DNA of 64,000 bases from Azorinus chamasolen. Taxonomy: Eukaryota; Mollusca; Bivalvia; Cardiida; Solecurtidae. Location of the stretch: NCBI GenBank assembly GCA_963576725.1, contig OY755242.1, forward strand, positions 9,577,132-9,641,131, given 5' to 3'. The translations under genes were made by a program, and so were the position numbers. Position 1 is the first letter of the stretch; every line of letters starts with the position of its first letter. This document shows, in pieces, positions 34,261 to 46,234 of the stretch. Under the pieces are notes generated by a model. That model was not told the origin of the DNA. It searched no databases and was given only the letters and a program-made list of their open reading frames with translations.

Positions 34261-35019
34261 GATGAAGTGAATGTTCATGTGACAATTAAAACCCTCTGTT
34301 AGCCACATACACAGCTGTCACAAATACATGACACAGTCAAGTAACATGAATTCTGACCTCACATATTCAACCCTCTAATTCATAAATATTCATGTAGGAA
34401 TAATGACTTTAATGAAAATCAATTAATTGAATATTTATAATAGCATTATTAACAGGGAATTTTGACCATGGCGGAAAATGTACAGTCAGATTTATATCAT
34501 TTCATAAGCAAACAGAGAAGACTATGATCAGGCAGTTCCTGCAGGAGTTGTCTCATATGGGTCTACTCTTTTTGCAAAGGAATAAACATTTTTACATATG
34601 AATTATAGAGTTGACACATCATGATTATGTACCAAGCCACAAGGTGAATGCTACCTCCAAATTTCACAAACATTTTAGACATAGGATCAGCAGTTATAGA
34701 CATTTTTAGTTCAGGATCTGCACTGTAAAGTTGGATGACAATATACTGCAAAATGCATGAAGCTCCCTTTAAAAAATGTTACATCCGGGGGTATTTATTT
34801 GAGATAATACAGTTTATGACAAGAAGCATGGGTGTAGAACACATGCAGGTACAAATGGATATCAGGTAGGTTTTGGTTTGATCACTGGATAGGCTGATGA
34901 TATCGAGATTGTGACATTGAACAACTATTCTACCACATCAAATAAACCTGCAATACTTGGGTGCAAATGCCTAATCTGAATTTCGACTCTATTCCTTAAG
35001 GCATAGAAGCATGTATTTA

Positions 35020-35403
35020 TGGAGTTAAGGGTTAACCCATAGCTGATATCAAGTAACTTAGTGTCTGAACACCATCAAAACTGTATGACACTTGGTTAAA
35101 ATGTTTCACAAAACTATGAATGGTTCAAGAATATGTTAACAATTGCTTGGATGAACATCAATTTTTACAGCAGATAAAGTGTTTAAAAAGTTCATGAAAC
35201 ACTATTATTCGTTGCAGTGTCAGGTTTTAATATTAACATTTTCAAATACGGGAAACAAATATACAGTAAAACCCCTCTAAATTGGAATTCTAATAGAGAA
35301 GACTTTGTATACTTTTAGACAGGTTAAGCTTAATGCAGGATGAGAGTCATTCGGAAAGCTCCCTTAAGAGCAGATATTTATACTCAATTTTATGTGCTGT
35401 TTA
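35020..35403. other. Unique sequence and a disrupted pogo-like MITE
   Basis: Beyond the visible segment A pairing. 35271-35410 begins CAGTAAAACCCCTCTAAATT and is the left part of a pogo-like MITE; its right end (GAGGGGTTTTACTTTA) is at 40736, on the other side of the large element. Confidence 0.55.
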
Positions 35404-35411
35404 GAGGGGTG

Positions 35412-35880
35412 TTGCAACCTGAATTGTAATAACAACCGGAATTGTAATAAAATTTATAACAAAACTGGTTATGATGCGAAAACGTTATTACAATTGGTCG
35501 TCAACCTGAATTGTAATAACAACCTGAAGTGTAATAAAATAATTTTGTGTCTGTATTTGTGTGTCTGTGTGTGTATGAATGTGCGCAAGTGCAAGTATGT
35601 GTATACGTGTAGTGTTAAGTAGAGGGTGCATGCATGTGCGCGCATGATTACATGTATGAAGTAATACATGAGTTATTCTAGACGACAGTACAATGACTTA
35701 GAAAATTTTATTACAAAACTGGTTATGATGCGAAAACATTATTACAATTGGGGGTCAACCTGAATTGTAATAACAACTTGAAGTGTAATAAAATATTTTG
35801 TGTCTGTATTTGTGTGTCTGTGTGTGTATGAATGATGTGAAAACATTATTACAATTTGTGGTCATGCTATCTATCAGTAT
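35412..35880. repeat. Left subterminal repeats of the large transposon
   Basis: Repeats of AACCTGAATTGTAATAACAA and AACTGGTTATGATGCGAAAA alternate with TGTGTCTGTATTTGTGTGTC tracts. Two and a fraction copies are present. They are inverted relative to three copies on the right side. Confidence 0.85.
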
Positions 35881-35985
35881 TTTGGTGGTGGTGACGTCTT
35901 GTATGTTGCTTTGCCTGCTTGACTTCATTATAGGCTGGGTCCTAGTAGTGGTTACCGTAGCACCCCCAAGACTTTTTTTCATGGG

Positions 35986-37420
35986 TACCAAATTGTTCGT
36001 TGGGGTCCTCACAACACATTTTGAGCATGCCCCAAACAATAAGTTTGTCCCAGCTATGTTTTATTTAACGTTTTCCATGGTAACCCGACGTAATTTTCGA
36101 AACCAACTTGGTTCAGAAAATGCGTCATAACTTTGCTTTTAGAAACAATAGAAGGACAAAACAAGTACAAAATTAAAGCAGAGACATATAGCTTGAATAT
36201 GATATATGATTTAATTAATATTCATAAATGAATTCTTATGAATATTAATGAAGAAGTAAAAAAAATGCGGTTTTTTAAAAAAAATGAGTTTGTTGTTTAG
36301 TCTGAGAGGCTTATAAATGCACAGAAATTATTGAATTCAGGTTTAAATTGTTCGTTTGGGTTCTAAGAACACATTTTGAGTATTTCCCCAAATAATTTTG
36401 TCCCATCTATGTTTTTTTAACGGTTTCCATCGTAACCCAAGGTGAATTTCGAAACATCCTTGGTTCAGAAAACGCGTAATAACTTTGCTTTTACAGGCAA
36501 TAGAAGGACAAAACAAGTACCAATGTAAAGCAGAGATATATAGCTTGAATGTGATATTGGATTTTATTAATATTCATGAGTGCATTCTTATGAATATTAA
36601 TGAGGAAGTAAAAAAATCCGGGGTTTTTTTAGAAAAAAGGAGTTTGTTGTTTAGTCTGATGGGCTTATTAATGCACAGAAATTATTGAATTCAGGTTTAA
36701 ATTGTTCGTTGGGGTCATCAGAACACATTTTGAGCATTCCCCCAAAGTAATTTTGTCCCATATGTTTTTTGAACGGTTTGCATGGTAACCCGAGGTAAAT
36801 TTCGAAACATCATTGGTTCTGAAAATGCGTTATAACTTTGCTTTTAGAGGCAATAGAAGGACAAAACAAAAACCACAGTAAAGCAGAGACATATAACTTG
36901 ATTATGATATATAATTTTTAATAATATTCATATTATGATTGCTTATGAATATTAATGAGGTAGTATAAAAAATCCGCTTTTTTAAGAAAAAGGAGTTTGT
37001 TGTTTAGTCTTAGAGGCCTATTGATGCATAAAAACTATTGATTACAGGTTTAAATTGTTCGTTGGGGTCCGCAAAACACAATTTGAGCATCCCTCCCCCC
37101 CCCCCCCCCAAAAAAAAAAATTAAACAATTGTTTCCTAGCTATGTATTTTAACGGTTTCCATGGTAACCCGAGGTAAATTTTTAAACACCCGTGGTTAAA
37201 AAATGCGTCATAACTTTGCTTTTAGATTCAAAAAAGGACAAAATAAGAACCTAAATAAAGCAAAGACATATAACTTGATAATGACATGTAATTCAACTAA
37301 TTTTCATAAATGTATTCTTATGAATATTAATGAGGAAGAAAAACAATCCGGTTTTTGATTAGAAAAAAGGAGTTTATTGTTTAGTCGGAGAGGCCTATTA
37401 ATAAACAAGAGTTATTGAAT
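35986..37420. repeat. Four tandem copies of a roughly 353-bp repeat
   Basis: AAATTGTTCGTTGGGGTC (variants) recurs at about 35991, 36345, 36698 and 37048. Each copy has GGTTTCCATGGTAACCCGAG, ATAACTTTGCTTTTAGA, TATGAATATTAATGAGGAAG and AGGAGTTTGTTGTTTAGTCT. The fourth has a C13/A11 homopolymer pair at about 37090-37120. Confidence 0.92.
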
Positions 37421-38015
37421 TCATGTTTTCATATGATCATACAAGGAAAACTATCTTTGTTGCAGGTAATATTTCTATAAAGCATACATATCTCAGCTAT
37501 TTTGCATATTATGTTCGTAAAGGAATAAGCAATTTTCTCTGAGCATTGCATTTAGTATTATTTTGAGTATAATATCTTTTCTGTGATTTATTGTACGTAA
37601 AATACCAAAACATTGTACCAAAATAGACGAGAGCAGAGGATCATTACTTTGTAATTTGTTCATGTCTTTTGAATATAAATGCCATATTTATGAATATTAA
37701 TGAGATGTAAAAATAAACACACTTAAATCAGCTGTTCTTATCTGTTATTTAATTAAAATCTAAAAACTCAAAGTTATTTAGTAGAATCCCCTATCTCTGG
37801 AGAGAGGATGCTGTCGACCTAGAGGGACACGATAGGCCTCCTCTACAATAGAGAGGGTCAAAAGGTCCTGAGTGATAGTGCGCCACATTAATGAAGGGTC
37901 GGATCGGAAAGGGACAGAAAGCGCGTGTCCCTAGGGATTGGGCCAGAACCCCTAGGGCGGGAAGGAAAGGAACTCTTAGATGCCAGTCCTGAGTTAGGGG
38001 GAAAAGGGAAGGGTC
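37421..38015. other. Interior of the large transposon, no clear feature
   Basis: AT-rich to about 37780, then GC-richer sequence that leads into the ORF remnants. No intact open frame seen. Confidence 0.5.
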
Positions 38016-38469
38016 CTAACTGACTCTTGGCCGGCCCCGCTGAGAGGCAGAATAGGGTCTGGTTGTCTTACCTTTCTTAGGAGGTCCCGTAAGAGGCTTA
38101 CATTCAACCTTAGGATTTAAAAAAAACAGTCCCGAAGCGGTAGGGTTCCTGGTAGAAGCCCTGTCAGCTTTCTTCTTAACGTTGCCATCGAAAAGTAGTT
38201 GGGAGGCAAAGAGATACGCCAACAGCTCGTCCTTCAACTTGTCCTGCAGACTAGAGGAAGGTGTCATGGCGACCGTGGAGCATATTCGCTGTCGATGTGG
38301 GCCATTGACCCAAGGCCAGTTTGGTCGAACGGCCCAGATTGTATGAACGGCACTTAGTAACTTCGGATCTCCACAGAGAATGCCGCAGATGTAAGGTCAA
38401 TGTTTGAAGCGAACCCCATCTGTTGGATGCAACTCCCGATGCTAAAGAAGTGAATGAGAGAGAGAGAGG

Positions 38470-38500
<31 letters not shown>

Positions 38501-39853
38501 GAAGGCCTAATGCCCGCCATTGGGCTGTCGGAATCAAGTGAGGGAATCTGATAAAACATCCCAGGTCGATTTTCAATCGAAGCCAGGGAGCCCTTGCCCG
38601 TAAGAGTTTAGCTGACATGATCCACCCAGTTGCCGGGCTGACACAAAAATCTTCGTCCAGGTCAGGCAAACGGGAAAGAAGTCCCCTGGAAGGAGAGACT
38701 CCCTAGATTTAATTAGGTTAGGGAGGTCCACTTTTTCGACTGACACTAGCACGGAATAGGATAGAGGACCCCTGTGAATAGGAGTCGGGGGTCTAGGGCA
38801 GACAGAGGGTGGGAGGATTCTAAAACAATCTTCACACACCTTCTCAATAGAAAAATATTGATGTTCAGAATATTCTTAAGATGAAGAGGACTAAGCCCCG
38901 TCTAAATCTGAGTGAGAGGCTTCATATTCTGATTCCCTTAAAAAATAGGATCATCCCTAGGAGCCATAATCTCTCAGAATCCGCCCTTGTGAACGCCACG
39001 GATGGCAGCACCCAGGAGGAGTGGGACCCGCCACAGACATAGATGTGTGGACTGTGTGGTCACGTTAGAGCTATTCTCCCTCTAGGGATGAACTCACAAC
39101 ATGCTCTGAGTGGGGTGTAAGTCAGAACGGGCTTGGGGGAGGGGAATGGGGATCACTGAGGGGGAGTCCAATGACCTTGCTGGTCAGGTCGCCAGTAAGG
39201 TGAAGCTTGCTGGTTCACAGAATGAGTGTCGGCTAGCGAGAGCGACCAGCAGGCGAATCTGAGGAGGAAGAGCGATGTCTTCGCATAGACCTCGATCTGC
39301 GCCTGCGATGAGAGAGTTGCGGCGGCCGGTCCCCATTAGAAGAATAAGAAGGTTTTTTGACGCCTCCTACGGGGTGGGGTGGAATGGGGGCTGGGGAGTA
39401 CGAAGTGTACTCAGAAGACAAGCTTCCTGTTGACTTTCACCACTGTAATGCGGTGTAGAGACAGACTGCCCAGTAGAAAACTAACAACTGGGGAATCGAC
39501 TGCACCACAGGGACTGTTGAGGAAAGAGATTTTAAAGAAAAAACAGGCTTCTTCTGAGCTTTAGAAGACAGTGATTTGTCTGTTGCTAGGAAGTTGCTGA
39601 CCAAAGAGAAGAATACTTCTTCCGTCGGGCAGCAAGCTCTCACGTCTCCCATGTCCAGACCGATGAAACTGGACAGGGAGCTGAAGCGGAGCATCTGCTG
39701 CAGGCCAGACACACTTAATGAGTTGTCCAGCCTGCAGCGAAATGCCCGCAAGAAGCCTTGAGTTGCTCTGGCATGCTGTGGTAAATAATCAAGCAAATGC
39801 ATAAGACATCGCGAGTAAGTTCGAAGTCCCGCAAGGCTAATATGGGTAAACAT
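38016..39853 (-). pseudogene. Decayed retroelement-like ORF inside the large transposon
   Basis: Several overlapping minus-strand fragments in different frames add up to one broken protein. In order they hold: a helical part (LRTYSRCLMHLLDYLPQHAR, 39853-39437); an RS-rich part (HRRRRSRSMRRHRSSSSDSP) after an in-frame stop; an acidic part then CEDCFRILPPSVCPRPP; LWRSEVTKCRSYNLGRSTKL; and a basic tail (LLAYLFASQLLFDGNVKKKA, then KPLTGPPKKGK, 38267-38016). The layout resembles the gag-like ORF1 of DIRS-type elements (inference). A GA microsatellite at 38456-38502 interrupts it. It is GC-richer than its surroundings. Confidence 0.4.
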
Positions 39854-39879
39854 AAGCTGATGATTGCAGCCGAGATGCT

Positions 39880-40735
39880 ATATATATTTTCTATTGTATT
39901 TCAAAACACTCATAAAAGTCATTGAAATATCATCTAGAATAACTCATGTATTACTTCATACATGTACGCATGCGCGCACATACATACACCCCTCCACTAA
40001 ACACTACGTGTATACACATACTAGCACGTGTGCACATTCATACACACACAGACACACACATACAGACACAAAAGTATTTTATTACACTTCAGGTTGTTAT
40101 TACAATTCAGGTTGACGACCAATTGTAATAACGTTTTCACATCATAACCAGTTTTGTAATAAAAAAATTCTAAGTCGTTGTACTATCATCTAGAACATCT
40201 GATGTATTACTTCATACATGTACACATGCGCGCACACCCATGCGCCCCTCCAATACAAACTACACGTATACACATACTATCAACATACTAGCACATGTGC
40301 ACATTCATACTCACATAGACACACAAATAGTCGCAAAATTATTTTATTACACTTCAGGTTGTTATTACACTTCAGGTTGACGACCAATTGTAATAACGTT
40401 TTCACATCATAACCAGTTTTGTAATAACATTTTCTAAGTCGTTGTACTATCATCTAGAACATCTGATGTATTACTTCATACATGTACACATGCGCGCACA
40501 TGCATGCGCCCCTCCCATACAAACTACAGGCATACACATACTATCAACATACTAGCACGTGCGCACATTCATACTCACATAGACACACAAATACAGACAC
40601 AAAATTATTTTATTACACATCAGGTTGTTATTACAATTCAGGTTGACGACAAATTGTAATAACATTTTCGCATCATAACCAGTTTTGTAATAAATTTTAT
40701 TACAATTCCGGTTGTTATTACAATTCAGGTTGCAA
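39880..40735. repeat. Right subterminal repeats of the large transposon
   Basis: Three copies of about 270 bp. Each has ATGTATTACTTCATACATGT, an ACACACAGACACACA-rich stretch, TTATTACACTTCAGGTTGTT and TTCACATCATAACCAGTTTT. They are the inverse of the left-end repeats. ORFs made of ACAC/GTGT repeats here are not genes. Confidence 0.88.
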
Positions 40736-41099
40736 GAGGGGTTTTACTTTACTGGTATTTGCAAACAGTGTTGAGGAGATCAGAGAAGTTTTCCACCTAG
40801 AGGAACCCTCTGATCAGGATCTACACTGAATTGATATTCAAAATCCTCTTGCAACTTGTAGCCTTTCATACTGAACTGAATGGAGTCTGTTGATAAATGA
40901 TGAAGGATCATTCCATTTTGGAAATTTAGCTGAGTTTTCAAATGGACTATTCCAAAATTCAAACAGGTCAAGCTTATGGTCAATATTTATGGATTTTTCT
41001 AAAGAAAAGTGTACACAACAAACAGTGTAGACCCTGATTAAACACTGTAAAAAGAGCCACAATAAACATAGGCACTTCATATCACACAAGCACAACTGG

Positions 41100-41840
41100 T
41101 TAAATGCAGAAATACAGACGAATCACAAGCTAAGTTCAAAACTGTTGTAACTACATCCTTTCCCTGTTGAATATTCATCTAGAAATAATGACATCAAGAA
41201 TATTTATTCGCTGAATTTTCATAACTGCATAATTCTGTACACAGGAATGTTTGGTTTCTTCCATGGCCAAAAAAGTATGTGTTCATGTGCTATAATAACA
41301 ATTATTCTTAATTAATATTCATGATGTCATTATTTATTACATGAATATTCATGGAGGAAATGATTAAAATATTTTTTTCTTTATATACAATCTGAACGCC
41401 AAACAATTGGATTCTGCATCTAATCTTGATCCATAAAATGTTTTACAACAGTCTTGCACTGAGCCCCAAATGTGTAATCTACAAATCACAGCTAGACAGA
41501 GCTATTTATAGCTAGGTATACAACCTATATCAACAACGTGTGGTGACATTGCATAGTCCTCTAACACTGAAACAAAAGTTGTACTTATTCGATGTAACTA
41601 TGTTCATTACCTACAGATCATAATCTCCAACTAAAATCATGAACTCTAAGAATGCTTAAACATTATCTGCTTGAATACCACAAAGTTTAAATTTTCTCAT
41701 TTTGTTTTCAAAAAATGACCAGCCTATCAAATATTTTGGATCCCGGTAAGACATCAAGTTACTGAATTGTTAACTGGGTCCAACTATTTATAAAACATTA
41801 TCCCCAATTCACCGCTAGCCTGTACAAATAAATGTGACCC
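41100..41840. other. Intron sequence with a degraded long TTAA-family MITE
   Basis: About 41155-41375 has the family landmarks (GAATATTCATCTAGAAATAA, TTATTACATGAATATTCATG) without a hairpin core. The rest, to 41840, is unremarkable AT-rich sequence. Confidence 0.5.
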
Positions 41841-41997
41841 TTAACCTCATTGTTATACCTATTTAATGCCTTTAGAAATAGAGCAGATTCATAAGCAAAC
41901 ACAGCAGACCTTGACCAGACTCTTACAGTTGTAATCAGATCTTGGTCTACTCTGTATGCAAAGATGCTAGAAGGGTTTCTATAGAGTAAAGGGTTAA
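41841..41997. mobile_element. First of three abutting TTAA MITEs
   Basis: Starts TTAACCTCATTGTTATACCT and ends GAGTAAAGGGTTAA. The core is AGCAGACCTTGACCAGACTC with its degraded inverse. It shares its right TTAA with the next element. Confidence 0.72.
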
Positions 41998-42189
41998 CCC
42001 TCTTAACACCTCTGTAAAAGCCAGTTTTAGAAACCATTGTGATAAATAGAGCATCTGCTCCATAGGAGCAAATGCTCTGTTCATCACAATGGTGTTCTAA
42101 AATGTTTCATTCCTTTAGTAAATAGTCCTTTCCGGTAGATTTATTCAAAGAGGTTGGGTCTAAAATTAGCCTGTGAGGTAATGGGTTAA
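41994..42189. mobile_element. Second of three abutting TTAA MITEs
   Basis: Starts TTAACCCTCTTAACACCTCT and ends GAGGTAATGGGTTAA. GAGCAAATGCTC-type core, in reverse orientation relative to the third element. Confidence 0.75.
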
Positions 42190-42379
42190 CCCATTCCCCC
42201 ATAGGCTATTTTCAGATCCAACCACTTTGAATAAATCTACCGAAAAGGAGCATTAACTAGAGAAAGGGAAAATTTTAAAATTTGTAGTTTGAAACCATTG
42301 TGCTCTATTTATCACAATGGTTTCAAGAAGTTACTATTACAGAGGCATAGAAAGGCGTATTTATGGAGGAAAGGGTTAA
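42186..42379. mobile_element. Third of three abutting TTAA MITEs
   Basis: Starts TTAACCCATTCCCCCATAGG and ends GGAGGAAAGGGTTAA. Same family as the second element, head to head with it. Part of the central hairpin is deleted (GAAACCATTGTGCTCTATTT). Confidence 0.75.
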
Positions 42380-42496
42380 GGAAGTTTAATATTTAAGAAG
42401 AAGAGACTCCATATACAAGATGTAGCCGACAATAATTTGGAATCACAGTATAACCTGTCTACAGCAAACACCAAAATGAGGTCTATTTCTGGGTTT

Positions 42497-42747
42497 TTAA
42501 CCCTTTACTCCATGAATAGTCATGTAAAAATTAATGACATCACAAATTAATATGAATTGGATTATTTATTATAAAGGCACATGAACAATAAATGTTTGGC
42601 CATGGTAGAAAGTGTAGTATATTATCTATGTTATTTAAAAAGCAAACAGGGCTGAACTTGATCAGATGACTCCTACAGGAGCTGTCTGAACTGGACCTGC
42701 TCTGTTGCCAATGTGTAGAAAGGCATATTTATGGAGTAAAGGGTTAA
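42497..42747. mobile_element. Long TTAA-family MITE, complete
   Basis: 251 bp from TTAACCCTTTACTCCATGAA to GGAGTAAAGGGTTAA with perfect terminal inverted repeats (TTAACCCTTTACTCCAT). It has the AATGACATCAC block and a hairpin core (GATCAGATGACTCCTACAGG). It is one of the best-preserved members and a good family reference. Confidence 0.82.
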
Positions 42748-42951
42748 GGCAGGTGGTAACTTAATGCAGGATGTCAGTTATGCAGAAAGCTTCTCTGCTC
42801 TGATAGACCTCCATGCTAATGCTGATATAGGCAGGTTTTACTGTACTCATCAATATGTATACATTCTATGGAATTTTTAACACTAATTACAACTTATATG
42901 TAATGGATTACCCTAATTACCAAAAGCAGTGCAACAGATAGAGGTGCATTT

Positions 42952-43070
42952 TCAAATACTAAAATTGTCTTTTCTCTAGCAAATCCTATCTTGTGACCAC
43001 TTTTTAGAATCGTCTCTTTGAGACGATTCTAAAGAGTGGTCAAAACATAGGGTTTGGTGGAGAAATAAAG
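42952..43070. mobile_element. Fold-back MITE with TCTTTGAGACGATTC centre
   Basis: Arms GACCACTTTTTAGAATCGTC and GACGATTCTAAAGAGTGGTC with outer CTCTAGCAAA/TTTGGTGGAG. Length is about 120 bp. Non-coding. Confidence 0.7.
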
Positions 43071-43261
43071 GAACTTATAGTGTCGAATAGTGTTTGACTG
43101 GAGGGGTTGCACAGTGCGCGTATATAACAGTTGTGTATTTGTATTGCTTAGTTTATATGCATGAAAGTACAAAAATGAGTCATGCAGGAAATACCACATA
43201 CAGAACAAACACTCGCCCGAACAGCAACACAAGGAAACAGCAAATGTACATGGGTAGAAAC

Positions 43262-45735
43262 AAGAGGGCCATTGGCCCTATATCGCTCACCTGAGTTACA
43301 GTAATACATGTATATTGACATGTTAATTTTTCAGTGGAAAACAATCTAGCAGATGAAATAAGCTTAGTGCACTGCTTTCACCCTTTCACTGCTGAATAAA
43401 CTTGAACTGGATTCAGAACTAATACCAAGTGAATGGTTGACCAAGATCTAAACTGTTTACAACTTGTGCCATTTTTGCCTTAGCTCAAAATGCCTAAAAC
43501 TGGTCTTTGAGAAATTCAAATGACTTTTATAAAGCTATGCAATTAATGCAATTATACCTTGACCCAGGTATATAGGCAAATAAAGTGCTAGGCAGTACAT
43601 AATGCCAGTTTTTGTGTGAAATGACCAATAAGAATATCTTTAAAAATCGTTTAACCCTTTCCCTCATATAAAGCTGTTTTCATGCATTAGCAAACAGAGT
43701 AGACTCAGATCAGACGACTCCTACGGAAGCTGTCTGATCTGGGTCTTCTCTGTTTCTTTTGACACAATATAGATCGGATTCTACAGTTTTTGTCAAAGCA
43801 AAAACTTCTCTTCAGAGAAATAATGTGTTTTACACATTAAAAATAAGAGTAGACTAGATCAGAAGGCTGCTATAGAAGCTGTCTGATCAGGGTCTGCTCT
43901 GTTTACATTTGACAAGATATAGATTTGATTTTACAGTTTTTTTCAAAGCTAAAACTTCTATTTATGGCAATAACAATTTTTTAAGCATTAGCAAACAAGA
44001 GTAGTCCCAGATCAATTTTTGTCAAAGCAAATAGGTTAAGGGTTAATAGGTGTTTAGAAATAATTCTAGATCTAGGTGTGAATATCTCATGATAATTCAA
44101 TTAAACGGGTCATTAGTATTTTTAACAATTGAAATTGAGAAGAGTTACGTCTATTGTTATAATTAAGTTATATTTACTCAGTTATTTCATTAATATCATA
44201 CAAAATTCAGACATTTTAGGACTTTTTAATGTGTTGTCATCAAATTTTATATAAAAATGTTATATTTAAGATGCTTTTTTGGGCAGCAGTAGTAATTTTA
44301 ACACCTATCATTGTTAGGGGGGCAAATGCATTATCATGTTTTCTTAAGAATTACCATGACTTATATCAGTTGGGCCATTGCATAATCATGTTTTCACAGT
44401 TTTCTTAAACATTACCATGACTTACATCAGTTGGGTTTGGACCCAGATCAAAAGTCTAGATGGTGATCATTTTCCTTGATTGGCTGAATTGTTACTTTCC
44501 AATATCTCTCACATCTAATTTGAGAGACATTGGAAGACACCATGTAACATCTAGCTATCACTAACACTACACACTGGGGTTAATAGGTCAAAATGCCTTT
44601 AATGTTTCGTCTGCAACAAAAAGTTATTGTCATCTGCTTCAATTCTTAAATTAAACTTACTTTCTTTTTATTGCAAAAATATGGTTAAGATGACAAACAG
44701 TTTGGATCCTGATGAGACGCTGCAGTATGCGGCCTCTCATCTGGATCCAAACTGTTTGCATAGGTAATCACAGTTTCACCACTAGCATGCAAAGAGTTAA
44801 GAGTCATGCATTGACCTGGAGAGATTTTACTACCGAGCGCTGTAACCTTTGAACTGAAGGATCTGGAGTTGTTCATTTAACCCTTAATTTCCCTCATATA
44901 AACTTGTTTTCATGCATCTGCAAACAGAGTAGACCCAGATAAGGTGGCTCCTGTAGGATCAGTGTCTGTTATTTGCTAATGGAATTTGACAGATCTGTTT
45001 CTATGCCTTCTAAAACAGCTACACTGATTCACCTTCAACATTTTATCATAAATAGAATGACACTGGAACTCCAATGCAGTTATCTCCCTTTGTCCCTTAT
45101 GGCTATGCTGATGGGACAAGGGAAATAACTGTGAGGAAATTACCTTTTAAGTGTTACAGATTCAGATGTTAAGTAGCATAAAACCCCAGGGTGAGACCAT
45201 TTTTGGCCCAGGGGTCATTATTTGAACACACCTGATAGTGGTATATTAGGTGATGCTTCATACCAAATATCTTAGCTCTAGATTATGTGGTTTCAGACAA
45301 AAAGATTTTTAAAGGTTTCCCTATATAAGTCTATGTAAAAACTACAAGCCCAAGGGCAGGGCCATTTTTGGCCCGGGGGTCATCATTTTAACAAACTTGG
45401 TAAAGGACCATTAGATGATGCTATATACCAAATATCAAAGCTCTAGATATTGTGGTTTCAGAGAAGAAGATTTTTAAAGATTTAAAAAAAAAACCTGTAA
45501 AAGTAGTGGGGCGGGGCCATGTTTTGCCCGGGGGTCATGATTTTAACAAAACTGATAGAGGACACCCTAAGGTACATTTCTGTGAAATTTGGTTGAAATC
45601 CTCCCAGTGGTTTAGGAGAAGAAGTCATTTGAAATAAAAGTGAACGGACAGACGGACGGACAGACGGACAGACGGACGACGGACGACAGGCGGTCACAAT
45701 AGCTCACCTTGAGCCTTTGGCTCAGGTGAGCTAAA
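43262..45735. repeat. Region bounded by GCTCACCTGAG / CTCAGGTGAGC repeat ends
   Basis: Left end AGAGGGCCATTGGCCCTATA with CGCTCACCTGAG. Right end is a GGACAGACGGACGGAC tract, then GCTCACCTTGAGCC and GGCTCAGGTGAGC. These are the two ends of a common bivalve repeat type. About 45180-45640 holds two copies of a 170-bp unit (GGGCAGGGCCATTTTTGGCC, GGTCATCATTTTAACAAACT). Whether the 2.5 kb between the ends is one element or two is unclear; fold-back cores at about 43690 and 43850 and AT-rich sequence lie inside. Confidence 0.5.
44694..44760. repeat. GGATCC hairpin (ACAAACAGTTTGGATCC)
   Basis: Arms ACAAACAGTTTGGATCCTGA and ATCTGGATCCAAACTGTTTG. Related cores lie at about 24005, 26035-26105, 47505-47565 and 55170-55240. 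They share the CAAACAG start of the other cores but have TTGGATCC in place of TAGACCC. Confidence 0.7.
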
Positions 45736-46059
45736 AACAACAAGAGACGCACAAAGACAAAACAAACATTCAATAGGATTCAATTCATTCGAATTGATCT
45801 GTTCTGTTACCCAATTCTCCGGAAATATTTTATGTGCAGTGTTGTACGTTAAACGAGTGTACCCAAGTCTGTTGAGTCTGGGTCAAAATTATGGGACGTA
45901 CTGGCACTGCGCGTAGAATGTTGCATTCAAGTTTTGTTTCTTATAATCTGAGTGCGTTGACACACTATAATAGAACATAATACACAGACAGATAAACTTA
46001 CGGAAAAGATGTAGCTTATTTACCAATGTCCTAAATAAATTCTATTTTATTATTATTCT

Positions 46060-46195
46060 TATCTATATATAAGTATTAAATATTATTTTATTTTAAATAT
46101 TCTGTAATTTATGCATTATTGTACAGAAAATGTATCTTTGTGAAGCGCTTTTGAACGCACATATCCTGTATGAAAAGAGCGCTATATAAATGTGG

Positions 46196-46234
<39 letters not shown>

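Larger units (their letters stand above)
24574..35019. repeat. Segmental duplication, copy A
   Basis: Direct-orientation partner of 53709-64000. The visible shared part is about 10.4 kb; position 35019 pairs with the window end, so the true right boundary is unknown. Left of 24574 the two copies share nothing obvious. A tandem 29.1-kb duplication would place the junction at 53708/53709. An uncollapsed second haplotype would give the same picture, and the level of divergence seen would suit bivalve heterozygosity. Confidence 0.95.
35411..40735. mobile_element. Large transposon with long inverted ends (about 5.3 kb)
   Basis: The left end is TTGCAACCTGAATTGTAATA and the right end is its reverse complement, with several hundred bp of inverted similarity on each side. 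It is flanked by GAGGGGT (35404-35410 and 40736-40742), a 7-bp duplication, or 8 bp with one mismatch. It is inserted in a pogo-like MITE. The superfamily is not identified; an 8-9 bp duplication would suit hAT, P, Merlin or MULE types. Confidence 0.85.

Noticed and set aside
39864..40412. Open frames rich in His/Thr (HTHTSTCAH type).
   Set aside because: Translation of ACAC/CACA microsatellite in the transposon ends.
44050..44680. Possible gene in the AT-rich stretch.
   Set aside because: Only short frames with many stops; a small direct repeat (AATCATGTTTTC, ATTACCATGACTTA) is the sole structure seen.
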